The notes under the pieces are model-generated. The model saw nothing but the letters and a program-made list of their open reading frames with translations, was not told the DNA's origin and ran no database searches. A DNA stretch of 64,000 nucleotides from assembly GCA_030068145.1 (NCBI GenBank), contig JAPJBO010000282.1, positions 124,001 through 188,000 of the forward strand, read 5' to 3'. A program made the translations under genes and the position numbers. Source of the DNA: Diplonema papillatum (taxonomy: Eukaryota; Euglenozoa; Diplonemea; Diplonemida; Diplonemidae). Positions 32,545 through 41,758 of the stretch are shown here, in pieces. Position 1 is the stretch's first letter, and the number at the start of each line of letters is the position of its first letter.

Positions 32545-35500
32545 TCACAGATCACCGAACGAGTGCGGAGTTTCACTCCGGCTCCTGGTCCACCGAGATC
32601 CGGCGCTCGCATTCCATTTGCCCCTTTCCCTCACACGATTCCACAACTCGGCAGCTCTTGACGCCGTGCCGGAGCGGAGCAACGCCGTCGATGCGATGCG
32701 AGCGTCCTCGCGAGCGGACACGAAGAAGCCCATGACCTGCTCCTGCTCATATTGGATCTCGAGGCACGCTAGCAAACCCATGCATCGCAGCTTCATGCGC
32801 ACGCCGCAACCGAAAGGCGACGCTGCATCATCCTCAACACTCTCGACACGAAACGTCATCAACGGTCCCAGAAGCAGCTCCTCCTCCTCCGGGTACTGAG
32901 AAAGGGTGCTGAGCAGGTATCCAGACAGTACGTTCTCGACCGAGAACAAAATCGTCCCCGGCCGTTCGGCGGTCGGCTTGTTCCGGGCGTTCGCGGCCTC
33001 GCCGTACATGTATGCTATGCTTTGGCTTTTATGCAGTGAAAGAGAAGACAGTGCGGGCCATGTAAGCATAGTCCCCGGTGCCATGAGGCGGTGTGCGTTG
33101 ACGACTTCTGCTGGGAGCCCGCCTGCGCCGAGTCCTCTCCACAGCGTCAGGGATGAGAACGTGTGCTTCTCCGCCGCAACCGCGGCGGCTACGGTGATCA
33201 GCCACTTGATCCACTTCCTTAAGATGGCCTCCGACCAAGCACTCCGCGCCCCTCCCGGGCCTTGGTCTCGCAACGCTGCGCACACGGGGCCGAACAAGCT
33301 GCCATTCCTCCGCAACGGGTCGTCGTAGTGCAGGGACCAGTCCCAGTCGGTATACCGGCGCTCGTACTCGTCCACGGCTAGCTTGCCTGCGAGGTCGCTG
33401 GGTCCCTCGGGAGGGAGCGGAACGTCGGGCCAGCCCAAGTCACGGTCGACGTCCATGGGCTTTTGCGTGTACTGCCGGAGAACCAATGCTTCGACCAGCG
33501 AGGGCTGCTGGCCGGACGAGTTGCTCCGCATCGAGCTGTTGAGCAGCGGCGAGGACATTTGCCCTTCCGTCGACAGGATGGACCGCGCGATCCGATTCAG
33601 GACCCGGCGCTTCAGTGCTCGGGTCCGCACCGAGGAAGGGAAACGGAGGTTTTGCACCAACTCCTGCACCACGTCGCCAGGTTTCGTGGTGTACCATTCG
33701 ACCAGCCGGTTGACCAGCTCCCGGGTTTCATCGTTCGACGTATCGTCCGGGCGCTCGGTTTCTTGGACATCGACGTTGCCTTGCACGCTGCCGAGCCACT
33801 GCTCTATTTTTTTCTGCAGCCCGACCGGGGCCGCGGGCACGCTCTCCCGCTGCGGCGAGGCCGCGGAAGGCGCTTCCTCCGACGAGGCGGCGTGCGCCGG
33901 CGCTTTCGGGACCGGCGGCCGACCGTGCTGCTGCGGGTTCGGCTCGAAGATCTGGAACGAGAAGCAGCCGGCAGCAGCCGGAGCCACGGAACGGATCCGC
34001 CCCGCGGGGATGCCGAGAGAAGCTGCGAGGTTCACCCTGCAGTTTTCGGGGTCCTGCTCGTCAGGAGACCCCATTCTGGCTTTGGGGAGGTTGATGGTGT
34101 AGCTTTTGCCGATGACCGCGGCGCGGGGGACGCCGGCGTATCCAGCTGCCGAGTCGATTGCTTTTTGATCGGACAGGCCGCCGAACCGGAGGGTTCCGGC
34201 CGGCAGCAACTCGTCGTCGTCGTCGTTGAATTGGTCGCTCAGGGCGCCGTCGTCTGTCCCGAAATCGTCGTCTTCCTCGTCCGACCACAGGCCTATCGCG
34301 TCCTGCACGCGGACATGCTCTTCGAGCATGTTGAGGGTCATCGCAGCCAAGCGTTCGGGGGTGTACTTCTCGAGGCTGTCATGCGGCATCGTCGACAGCT
34401 GGTGGACCGGCGCCGCGGGGATGGAGCCCGCTCGGATCTCGTGGATGAGGCGAGCGGCCAAAGGGTCGCTGGTGCCGATTTGCTCCGAAAGCTGCTCCAA
34501 CGCCTCGTCGGCCTCCTTCGCCTTGCCGGCCCGCATCGCCAGCCGCGCGGCGGCGATCGAGCCCGCGAGCTGCGAGTTCATACTCGACGCCCCGCTGGCG
34601 AAGCTGTTCAGCTTGACGTGGTTCCTCAGCCTCGGCGACATCAGCATCGAGCTCCCCGACCGCCCGCTGATGGCCGACCGGGGGGACAGCATCGGGCTGA
34701 AGATGTCACCGCTGTTGCCCAGGTTGCCGACGCCGTACTTCCCGGGGATCCTCGGCGGGATCTTCAACCCGGACGCGCCGCCCGCGCCCTGCGGGGGCAG
34801 CGGCGGGAGCAGCGGCGGCCGACTCCGCGCCGGCGACGCTGGCGACTTGAACAGCGGCGGCGAGTCTCCACCGGAGGTCAACGACTTGTCCACCGGCGAC
34901 CCGGAGCCGCCGGACGAGACCGGCAGCGTCGAGATCTGCGCCTCGCTGCGCTGCGACGGGCGCAGCGGCGACGTGTTCAGCGTGTCGACGCGGCAGTCGT
35001 CGTCGGGCGACTCACCCACGACGGCAGGGAGCGCCGCCGGTGGAGGGTCCGTGCCGTCTGCGCCTGCGTCCACGCGCGACGCGCGGAGGACCGGAGAAGG
35101 GAGGTCGCCGCTGTTGACCGATTGGTACGAGGACGTCGACTTACCAGCGAGGTCCGGCGGCCCGGTGACTGATATCTCGTGTGGCGTCGAGCTGTGCCTG
35201 TGCGGCGGGCTGTCGCCTTCGAACGAGACGTGCGGCCGCTTCGAGCGGAGCGGGTTGGTCGGCGACGGGAAGCTGCACGGGATCGATGCGTGGCTCGTGC
35301 TGAAGTTCTGGGGCGACAGGTCCGCCGCGGCGCCGTCGGCGGTCGGCGACTGCTGCGGGGGCCGCGGCCCGCTGTGGACGTTGTGCGCGGGCGGCAGGGG
35401 CGGGCTGTCCTGACGCGGCGTCCTCCGCTTGATGGAGCTCGCCAGCTGTGGCGTGTGCATAGGAGACATGCTGCCCCTGCGCTCCTTGCCGACGGAATGC

Positions 35501-38500
35501 GTGGGCGTGGGGCTGCCTGCGCGGTTGTTGCGCGGAGACGACTGCATCAATAGATCGTCGTCGTCGAACGGCGCTGGGTGCTGTCGTTCAGGAGCACTGC
35601 TGCCGGCTGCTTTGGGCTCGGTTGTCGCGCGCTCCGGCGTCGCGCCGAATAATATAGAGTCCGCAGACGTGCACGACTGCATGGACGAGGCGGGTGACAC
35701 GCGGCGAGGGCGAGGATCCGACTTGCGAGACCCACGCCGGCTCCCTGGAGGGCTGCCCTCCATCGCACTCGCCCAGCTCTCGGTGTCGGATGCGACCGAC
35801 GCGAACCCTTCGTCCCGTGAGCTCGCGCTCGACGCAAACGCGGCGGCTGCCGCGGTGCTCCCGCGCCTGGGCAGGTCCAGGAGCAGGTCGCCGTCTTTAG
35901 TTAAAGTTTTCGTGGGTGCCGCCTCTTCGTGCGCCGGCGGATGCGCGTTCAACGGCTCGGCATCGGAGTCTTCGCTGACGGTGACGCGGGCGCTCGCGGG
36001 TTGCGGCTCGAGCGTTTTGACGGTTCCCGCATCGCTGTGCACGTCGATTCCGTGTCGCAAACCGAACTCCAAGCCGAAGGCTTCGTCTAGCGGGCGAGCG
36101 AGCGTCGAGGCAATGCTGCCGCCGGCGTCGAACGGGGACGCTGGGTGGAACAGGCCGGACTTTCGGTTCGTGGGCGACGCGGCTGGGGACGGCGCGGGGG
36201 TCCCGGCCTTGGCGCTCGGCCGGTCGAAGCTGGCGCCGGAGGCCTTCGGCCGGTGGGGCGGGGAGTACGGGTAGTTCGGGTTGTCGACGGCGGCGCGCTG
36301 CATGCGCAGCGGCCGCCACGCCTTCGCGGCCGACGGGCGGAAGGGGTCGTCGACCGCGGCCGCGAAGTGCCCGCTGCCCGAATCGTCGCCGAGCTCGACG
36401 GTTTTCTGCGTGCCGCCGCTCGAGTTGCCGCAGCCCCCGCTCGTGACCTTGCTGCTCGCGTTGCTCTTCTCAGTCAGCTTGCTGCGGAACGACGTCGTCC
36501 CCGCGAACGCGTTCGTCGTCTCCAGCCGGCACTTCGGCGACTGCAGCGGCGAAGCCGCCGACCCACTGGCCACGGTGTCGGACAACACGCCGGGGAGCTC
36601 GAGGAAGCTGATCTTGAATTCGTCCTCTTTGGCCTCCTCCTTTTTCGCGGCGGTGGTTGACATCTTCACGACGGTGCTCGGGTGGCTTTCGGTCTCGGTG
36701 TGCTCCCCGTGGCTCGTGCTCACCGTGCCTTCGTCGACGACGACTTGGTTGACACGGGGGGAGCAGCCGAAGGGCGCGCCTCCGTGGATTTGCGGTTCGA
36801 TCCATTGGAAGTGGCGGAGGCTGCCAACGGTGCTTAACTCCTTCGGGCTGCTGTCAGACTCGCAGACGTAGGGGGTAGGGGGCGTGCCGGCGGGTGACGT
36901 TGCGGCCAGGGGGGCGAACTCGACGGGGGAGAAAGGGGGCGGGGTCGATGGGTTTTGCTGCTGCTCGTTGAAGAAGATCGCGGCGACGTGCGCCTGCGTG
37001 TCGAGCCGCTCGCGGGTTTCGAGCCACTTGGAGTAGCTGAGACTGTCCTGGATCTCGTCGAGGACGAACGTCTCGTCCGCCATCTCCGACTCGCCGTCGC
37101 CGGCCCGCGCGAGCATCTCCGAGATGAACGTGCTGTTGCCCGCGGTCATCTCGCTGCTGGTCGGGTGCAGCCGCAGCCCGCCCTCCCCCCGCGACCGGGC
37201 CCCGGCGGCTATTTGGTCGAACTTCACCGTCCGCGTGTCCGGCTCGCTCCCCCGCCGGAGCCGCCCCGACTGCCCCGATGAGCCGGTCGCGCCCATGGCC
37301 GAAATCCCCGTGTTCCCCATGGCCGAAATACCCGTGTTCCCCAAGTTCATCGACACCACCAGCGAGCTGGGACCGGTCGTTCGGATCGGCGTCGCCGCGC
37401 CCCGCTTCAGAATCCCGGTCGTTGGCATCGTCCACGAGTCCTCGAGCACGAAGCCGCCATCCCTCCTCCCCCTGGACGAAAGCCCCGTCGGCGACGGGTC
37501 CGACGAGCTGAGCTGCAGCGACTCCGTCGCCCTCGTCGCGCTGGTCCTCGCGGTGTCCGCCGTCTGCCCGTGGTGCGAAAACGACGGCGCCGCGGCGCTG
37601 CCCCCGCTGTTGTCGTGCGCGTCGGAGCGCCGCGACTTAGCCTCGGCGGAGGCCGAGCTCTCCGAAGGAGACGGCGAGTCGTCGGGCATCGCGGAGACGA
37701 TGAGCGTGATGCCCTCGCCGACGAGGTGCACGGCGGGTTTTTCCTCCTTCTCCTTCTCCCTCTCCCCCGGGTCCTTCGCGGCCGCGTCCCCGCCCGGGGC
37801 CTCGAACCGGCCCGCCAGCTTGACGGGCTCGGCGGTTTTCGAGTACTCGAGGCTGTCCAAGTCGCCCTCCACGGTCAGCCACTTCCCCGCCTTCCCGCTG
37901 CCCTGGTTGCCGCTGCCGGCACCCGGCGGGCTTTTCGAGCTGTGCCGCCCGCTGCTGTTGTGCGCGCTCGCTTTGCCGAGGCTGCTGGGCGCGGCGTGCG
38001 CGTTGTGCAGCGTCTTGTCGCTCGCGAGCTGCTGCGGGCTGTGTTCGTCCGCCGCGGACACCGACACGGAGAAGGTGTCGCGCCGGCCCTCCGAGGCAGT
38101 CTCCGGGGAGCTTCCGCCCGTCGGGATCGGCGCGGCGGCGTCGGGCGGCGACGCGCGCGGCCGGCGGATCGACGTGCGGCCGCTCTCCTTCAAAAAGTGG
38201 GCCGCCGCCGAGAACGGGGTCTGCTGCTGCGAGCTGCTCCCGCTGGTGGTCGCCTGGCCCTCGCTGCCCACCGCGCTCAGCCGCGTCTGGTCGTGCGGCG
38301 CTTTGCACGTCGCCGAAGACGGGCTCCCCGCAGTCCCCCCCGAGGCCCCGTGCTGCGCATCGAACACGCCGCTGGACACTTTCGTTGCATCGGTCTTCCC
38401 CGCGGAGCCCGTGTCTCCATCCTGAGTGCCCTGCGGGTGTCGGCTTCGACCACTGAGCACGCTGCCGTGTTCAGCGGTCGATCCTGATTTCTCCTCACTT

Positions 38501-41500
38501 CCAACGCCTTGGTTCGTTGCTGGTTCGGGCCCGGGTCTCATTGAATCCGTCGCCCCTTTCGGTGACGCCGGGTCCGCGTCCCCCCGTTGGAGGCTGGGCA
38601 CCTTCTGCAGAACCCTGCTGCGCATCTCGAAGTAGCGGCTTTTCGTCGTGCCGTCGCCGGTCCTCTGCGTCGAGGAGTTGGTGGCCTCCAGCGCGCCCAG
38701 GCGGGCACCGACGATCTCGCGGAAGTTGTCATCTGCGCTCGGCGCCGTGTCGGCACCCGGGGCCCGCGAGACGGTAATGGAGCACTCCAACGGCTCGGTC
38801 GTCTGCTTTTCCAGGAGCTGCAGCGGCTTTCGTTCCGCACCGGACGACGTGGACGCCGTGTCGCTGCGCGTGAGGTGCGAGCACGAATTCGCTTCGTCGC
38901 CGGGCGGTGAACTGGGTGGAGAAGAAGCGTGGCTGTCGCGGCGGAGTTGCAGGCTTTTGGTGATGCGGAGCAAACCCTTGCGTTCATCGCTGCCGCTCGG
39001 GACGACCTGCGGGCGGGAAGGCAGCGTCCGCGGGCGAAAGGCAGAGGACGGCACGGAATCGTTCGACGGCGTGCGTTTGAATAGCTCGTCGTCGAGCGGG
39101 CTCCGGAACCCATCGGAAACGCCGTCAGACGACTCCTTCCCTGCTCTCGGTGGGTACGAATTCGCCGCGCGCGGCGTCGAAGCGCATGACTGCATGCGCA
39201 CAAGGAACGAAGGTCTCGCGTCGTCATCGGCTTCATCGGTCCATCCTTCCACCTTCCGTGGGGAATCCGCCTCTTCGGCCACTTCGATAGACACGTTCTG
39301 ACCGGGCATCGGGCTGTGTACGCCTGTGCTCCAAGTACCGCTCGCGTCGTTTCGCTTCTTCGCCAGGGTACTTTCCCGTGGGTTCAGCAAGTTCCGCCTT
39401 TGCTCTCGCGCATCGGGCGGTAGCCTCGGCTCCACCGGCAGCGTGTTCACCGGGTCCGTCGAGTCGGCCGTCGACGCTTCAGAAGATAGGACGCTCACTT
39501 CCGCCGCCGGCACAAGTCTCTCCGGCGGAGAAAGCGTGCGACGCACGCGGACGGGCGGCGTCACTTTGGGTTCCCTTCGTTCAGGGGATACCGGGTCCGA
39601 TACCCGCTTCCGGCTTGTGTAGTTAGAAGATGGGCTGGGGGCACCGGTGACTCGATCAACGACCGGGGAATCGGATGAACTGGAGGGATTGGAAAGCCGC
39701 GCCGGGACGCTGCCATAGGGGCCTACGGATGACGATGGCGTATGTGACGCGTATCGCACCGTGGTGGCTTGCAAGGGTGTCAGCTGGCGGGGAGACGCGG
39801 GCTCGACGGCGATGGCGGTGAGGCACGTCTTCGAGAAGTCAGCCGTGTCCGTCAGAACCACGACGGGCATTTCGTTTCCGTCGCCGAAGAGCAGCTTCGC
39901 CGCGTGCTTCGTCGCCGGGGGCTCCGTGTTGACGGCCGCGTGCGCCACCGACGACGGGCGGCCGTCTTTCCGCGCCGGCGAGCGCCGCTTTTGGTCCCCG
40001 CTGCTCGCGCTGCTACCGCTGCTGTCGCTGGACTGCCTGCGGGGTTTTCCGCGCGCTGCGGAAATCAGGCACTCCTCCGGCGTCGTTTGCTGCGCGGCGT
40101 CCCTCCGCAGCAGGGCCCTCCGAGACCTCCGGCGGCTGGCACGACGCTCGGACGAGTCGCTGAGCGACGTTTCCCGACGACGGCTCTCACTGCTTCCGCC
40201 TGTGCTTGCCCTGTTCGACCTCCGGCGTGCTTCGAGAGCGGCGGGGGGATCTGATTCCTTGTGCGGTCTTGCAACGGAATCTCTCCTCCGGCGGCTGGCA
40301 CGACGCTCGGACGAGCCGCTGAGCGAAGCTTTCCGACGATGGCTCCCACTGCTTCCACTGCCTGATCTATTTGCCCTCCGGCGTGCTCCGAGAGCGGCGG
40401 GGGGATCCGGTTCCGTGTGCGGTCTTGCGACGGAATCTCTCCTCCGGCGGCTCGCGTGCCGGCCCTCGTCGTGCCCGCCGTCGCTGCAATCGCTGCTCAT
40501 CTCGCTCCGCGGCGGCGTTCCCGGCTCCGCGGTCGCCACCGTCTCCGGAGTGCCCGCGCGCCGGCGGCGCTTGCGTCCCGAGTCGCTGCTGCTGCTGCTG
40601 CTTCTGGCCGCGCCGCCGGAGTGGCCAGCAGCTCCCCCGGCCAAGCGGCAGCCGTGGAGCATCTTATCGGGGTCCGACGCCCGATCGGTTGACGCCCGCC
40701 GGCGCTCGTCGTGCTGCCGGCCCCCGGAGCAGTACCCGCTGTTGCCCGACGGCCGCGCCGCGGTCTCCCGCCGCTGCCGCTGCTGCTGCAGCGGCAGCTG
40801 CTGCTGCTGCTGCCGGCGGGCGTCCGCCTCCCGGGGGTGCTGCTGCCGCTGCCTCGCCGGCGACCCCGAGTGCTCGCGCTCGATGGACGTGCGCAGCTCC
40901 CGCGACCTGCGCAGCAGCGCGTCGTGCCGCCGCCGGCGCTCGAGCACGTACCGCTCGAACTCAGCCGCCGCCGAACGCCCACAGGCGGCCGGCGGCGGAG
41001 CCGATCTCGTCGCGGGCCACGCCTCGGTCTTCTCCGAGGCGAAGCCGTCCGCGTCCAACGCGCGCTGCCCGCGGGCCGTGCGGACCGGGCTGCAATTCGA
41101 GCACAAAAGCACCGCCTTCCGCTCGGGAAGCCCGCCACCGCGGCGCCTGTCGACGCTGTCGCTGAGGGGCCCCGCGTCGTTCGAGGAGAACAGCAACGCG
41201 GGCGGCGACTTCCGCCGCTTCGCGGAAGCCGCGTTGAAGTAGCTCTCGTACTCGAGGGTCCCCGCTGCTTGCCGCAGGACGCCGCCGCCGCGCTGTTCTG
41301 CGGGTGTCGGCGGCGGCGGGGACAGCCGGCAGCTGGGGCTGCGCCCGCCCGTGCGCCCCTCCAGCGGCAAACCCGGGCGGGTGTACAGCTTGGTGTACGC
41401 TGTGACCGGCTGCGCCCGCGAAGCCGCGGCGCCGCCGGTCGATCGGGCCCCGCCGCACACGTGTAGGCGCGGGTGCCCGCTGCCGGCCTCGGCCGCCGCG

Positions 41501-41628
41501 GCCCCATCGGCGCTGCCGCTGGCGCCGCGCTGCGGCCGTGCCGCGGGCAGGTCGCGTCTCGGGCCGTCGCTCAGCGGCACCGGGCCGGCGTACCGATGCA
41601 GGGGCACCGATCCGGGACCGCCGTGCAT
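32545..41628 (-). CDS. Giant disordered protein with C-terminal R-S-E class ADP-ribosyltransferase domain
   Basis: Uninterrupted ORF; the first ATG (41628) gives 3027 residues. Residues 1 to about 2600 are low-complexity (Ser, Pro, Arg, Gly, Asp), with Arg/Ser-rich blocks, polyGln/polySer runs and near-duplicate segments (RASRRRDSVARPH ... PPAALEARRR, three copies near 400-520). The last ~350 residues fold-match an NAD-dependent mono-ADP-ribosyltransferase: a helical lead-in, then R2831 in LTLWRGLG, an S-x-S (2862-2864) in PALSSLSLHKSQS, and E-x-E (2915/2917) in QYPEEEELLLGP followed by MTFRV. Together these give the R-S-ExE triad of arginine-directed transferases. Such enzymes move ADP-ribose from NAD to protein. 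There is no signal peptide or membrane segment, so an intracellular location is inferred. A short uORF (41704-41684, MLTAYQ) precedes the start. The last ~55 residues match nothing; an unseen intron there is possible. Confidence 0.82.
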   Translation of the reverse strand: MHGGPGSVPLHRYAGPVPLSDGPRRDLPAARPQRGASGSADGAAAAEAGSGHPRLHVCGGARSTGGAAASRAQPVTAYTKLYTRPGLPLEGRTGGRSPSCRLSPPPPTPAEQRGGGVLRQAAGTLEYESYFNAASAKRRKSPPALLFSSNDAGPLSDSVDRRRGGGLPERKAVLLCSNCSPVRTARGQRALDADGFASEKTEAWPATRSAPPPAACGRSAAAEFERYVLERRRRHDALLRRSRELRTSIEREHSGSPARQRQQHPREADARRQQQQQLPLQQQRQRRETAARPSGNSGYCSGGRQHDERRRASTDRASDPDKMLHGCRLAGGAAGHSGGAARSSSSSSDSGRKRRRRAGTPETVATAEPGTPPRSEMSSDCSDGGHDEGRHASRRRRDSVARPHTEPDPPAALGARRRANRSGSGSSGSHRRKASLSGSSERRASRRRRDSVARPHKESDPPAALEARRRSNRASTGGSSESRRRETSLSDSSERRASRRRSRRALLRRDAAQQTTPEECLISAARGKPRRQSSDSSGSSASSGDQKRRSPARKDGRPSSVAHAAVNTEPPATKHAAKLLFGDGNEMPVVVLTDTADFSKTCLTAIAVEPASPRQLTPLQATTVRYASHTPSSSVGPYGSVPARLSNPSSSSDSPVVDRVTGAPSPSSNYTSRKRVSDPVSPERREPKVTPPVRVRRTLSPPERLVPAAEVSVLSSEASTADSTDPVNTLPVEPRLPPDAREQRRNLLNPRESTLAKKRNDASGTWSTGVHSPMPGQNVSIEVAEEADSPRKVEGWTDEADDDARPSFLVRMQSCASTPRAANSYPPRAGKESSDGVSDGFRSPLDDELFKRTPSNDSVPSSAFRPRTLPSRPQVVPSGSDERKGLLRITKSLQLRRDSHASSPPSSPPGDEANSCSHLTRSDTASTSSGAERKPLQLLEKQTTEPLECSITVSRAPGADTAPSADDNFREIVGARLGALEATNSSTQRTGDGTTKSRYFEMRSRVLQKVPSLQRGDADPASPKGATDSMRPGPEPATNQGVGSEEKSGSTAEHGSVLSGRSRHPQGTQDGDTGSAGKTDATKVSSGVFDAQHGASGGTAGSPSSATCKAPHDQTRLSAVGSEGQATTSGSSSQQQTPFSAAAHFLKESGRTSIRRPRASPPDAAAPIPTGGSSPETASEGRRDTFSVSVSAADEHSPQQLASDKTLHNAHAAPSSLGKASAHNSSGRHSSKSPPGAGSGNQGSGKAGKWLTVEGDLDSLEYSKTAEPVKLAGRFEAPGGDAAAKDPGEREKEKEEKPAVHLVGEGITLIVSAMPDDSPSPSESSASAEAKSRRSDAHDNSGGSAAAPSFSHHGQTADTARTSATRATESLQLSSSDPSPTGLSSRGRRDGGFVLEDSWTMPTTGILKRGAATPIRTTGPSSLVVSMNLGNTGISAMGNTGISAMGATGSSGQSGRLRRGSEPDTRTVKFDQIAAGARSRGEGGLRLHPTSSEMTAGNSTFISEMLARAGDGESEMADETFVLDEIQDSLSYSKWLETRERLDTQAHVAAIFFNEQQQNPSTPPPFSPVEFAPLAATSPAGTPPTPYVCESDSSPKELSTVGSLRHFQWIEPQIHGGAPFGCSPRVNQVVVDEGTVSTSHGEHTETESHPSTVVKMSTTAAKKEEAKEDEFKISFLELPGVLSDTVASGSAASPLQSPKCRLETTNAFAGTTSFRSKLTEKSNASSKVTSGGCGNSSGGTQKTVELGDDSGSGHFAAAVDDPFRPSAAKAWRPLRMQRAAVDNPNYPYSPPHRPKASGASFDRPSAKAGTPAPSPAASPTNRKSGLFHPASPFDAGGSIASTLARPLDEAFGLEFGLRHGIDVHSDAGTVKTLEPQPASARVTVSEDSDAEPLNAHPPAHEEAAPTKTLTKDGDLLLDLPRRGSTAAAAAFASSASSRDEGFASVASDTESWASAMEGSPPGSRRGSRKSDPRPRRVSPASSMQSCTSADSILFGATPERATTEPKAAGSSAPERQHPAPFDDDDLLMQSSPRNNRAGSPTPTHSVGKERRGSMSPMHTPQLASSIKRRTPRQDSPPLPPAHNVHSGPRPPQQSPTADGAAADLSPQNFSTSHASIPCSFPSPTNPLRSKRPHVSFEGDSPPHRHSSTPHEISVTGPPDLAGKSTSSYQSVNSGDLPSPVLRASRVDAGADGTDPPPAALPAVVGESPDDDCRVDTLNTSPLRPSQRSEAQISTLPVSSGGSGSPVDKSLTSGGDSPPLFKSPASPARSRPPLLPPLPPQGAGGASGLKIPPRIPGKYGVGNLGNSGDIFSPMLSPRSAISGRSGSSMLMSPRLRNHVKLNSFASGASSMNSQLAGSIAAARLAMRAGKAKEADEALEQLSEQIGTSDPLAARLIHEIRAGSIPAAPVHQLSTMPHDSLEKYTPERLAAMTLNMLEEHVRVQDAIGLWSDEEDDDFGTDDGALSDQFNDDDDELLPAGTLRFGGLSDQKAIDSAAGYAGVPRAAVIGKSYTINLPKARMGSPDEQDPENCRVNLAASLGIPAGRIRSVAPAAAGCFSFQIFEPNPQQHGRPPVPKAPAHAASSEEAPSAASPQRESVPAAPVGLQKKIEQWLGSVQGNVDVQETERPDDTSNDETRELVNRLVEWYTTKPGDVVQELVQNLRFPSSVRTRALKRRVLNRIARSILSTEGQMSSPLLNSSMRSNSSGQQPSLVEALVLRQYTQKPMDVDRDLGWPDVPLPPEGPSDLAGKLAVDEYERRYTDWDWSLHYDDPLRRNGSLFGPVCAALRDQGPGGARSAWSEAILRKWIKWLITVAAAVAAEKHTFSSLTLWRGLGAGGLPAEVVNAHRLMAPGTMLTWPALSSLSLHKSQSIAYMYGEAANARNKPTAERPGTILFSVENVLSGYLLSTLSQYPEEEELLLGPLMTFRVESVEDDAASPFGCGVRMKLRCMGLLACLEIQYEQEQVMGFFVSAREDARIASTALLRSGTASRAAELWNRVRERGKWNASAGSRWTRSRSETPHSFGDL

Positions 41629-41683
41629 GTAACGCACGGGGACGGCGGCGTCGTCGGCGGCGGCGTTGTTGGTAGTCCACTCA

Positions 41684-41704
41684 CTACTGGTACGCCGTGA
41701 GCAT
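41684..41704 (-). other. Upstream ORF before the giant ADP-ribosyltransferase gene
   Basis: ATG CTC ACG GCG TAC CAG TAG, six codons, in a different frame from the main ORF and about 56 bp upstream of its ATG. If transcription starts further upstream it could dampen translation. Confidence 0.45.
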
Positions 41705-41720
41705 GTAACGGGGGGGAAGG

Positions 41721-41758
41721 GGATCTTAGTTTAGTGTTGTCGGGCAGGATCCTGCCTC
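41721..41758 (-). promoter_or_regulatory. Upstream motif copy A (palindrome plus ACTAAGAT)
   Basis: On the gene strand: GAGGCAGGATCCTGCC, then AACACTAAACTAAGATC. A perfect GGCAGGATCCTGCC palindrome precedes the core. It lies about 95 bp upstream of the ATG at 41628. Confidence 0.5.

Noticed and set aside
33383-41466. Plus-strand ORFs of 250-570 codons opposite the giant gene
   Set aside because: High-GC shadow frames; only the minus frame is continuous and contains the ADP-ribosyltransferase motifs.
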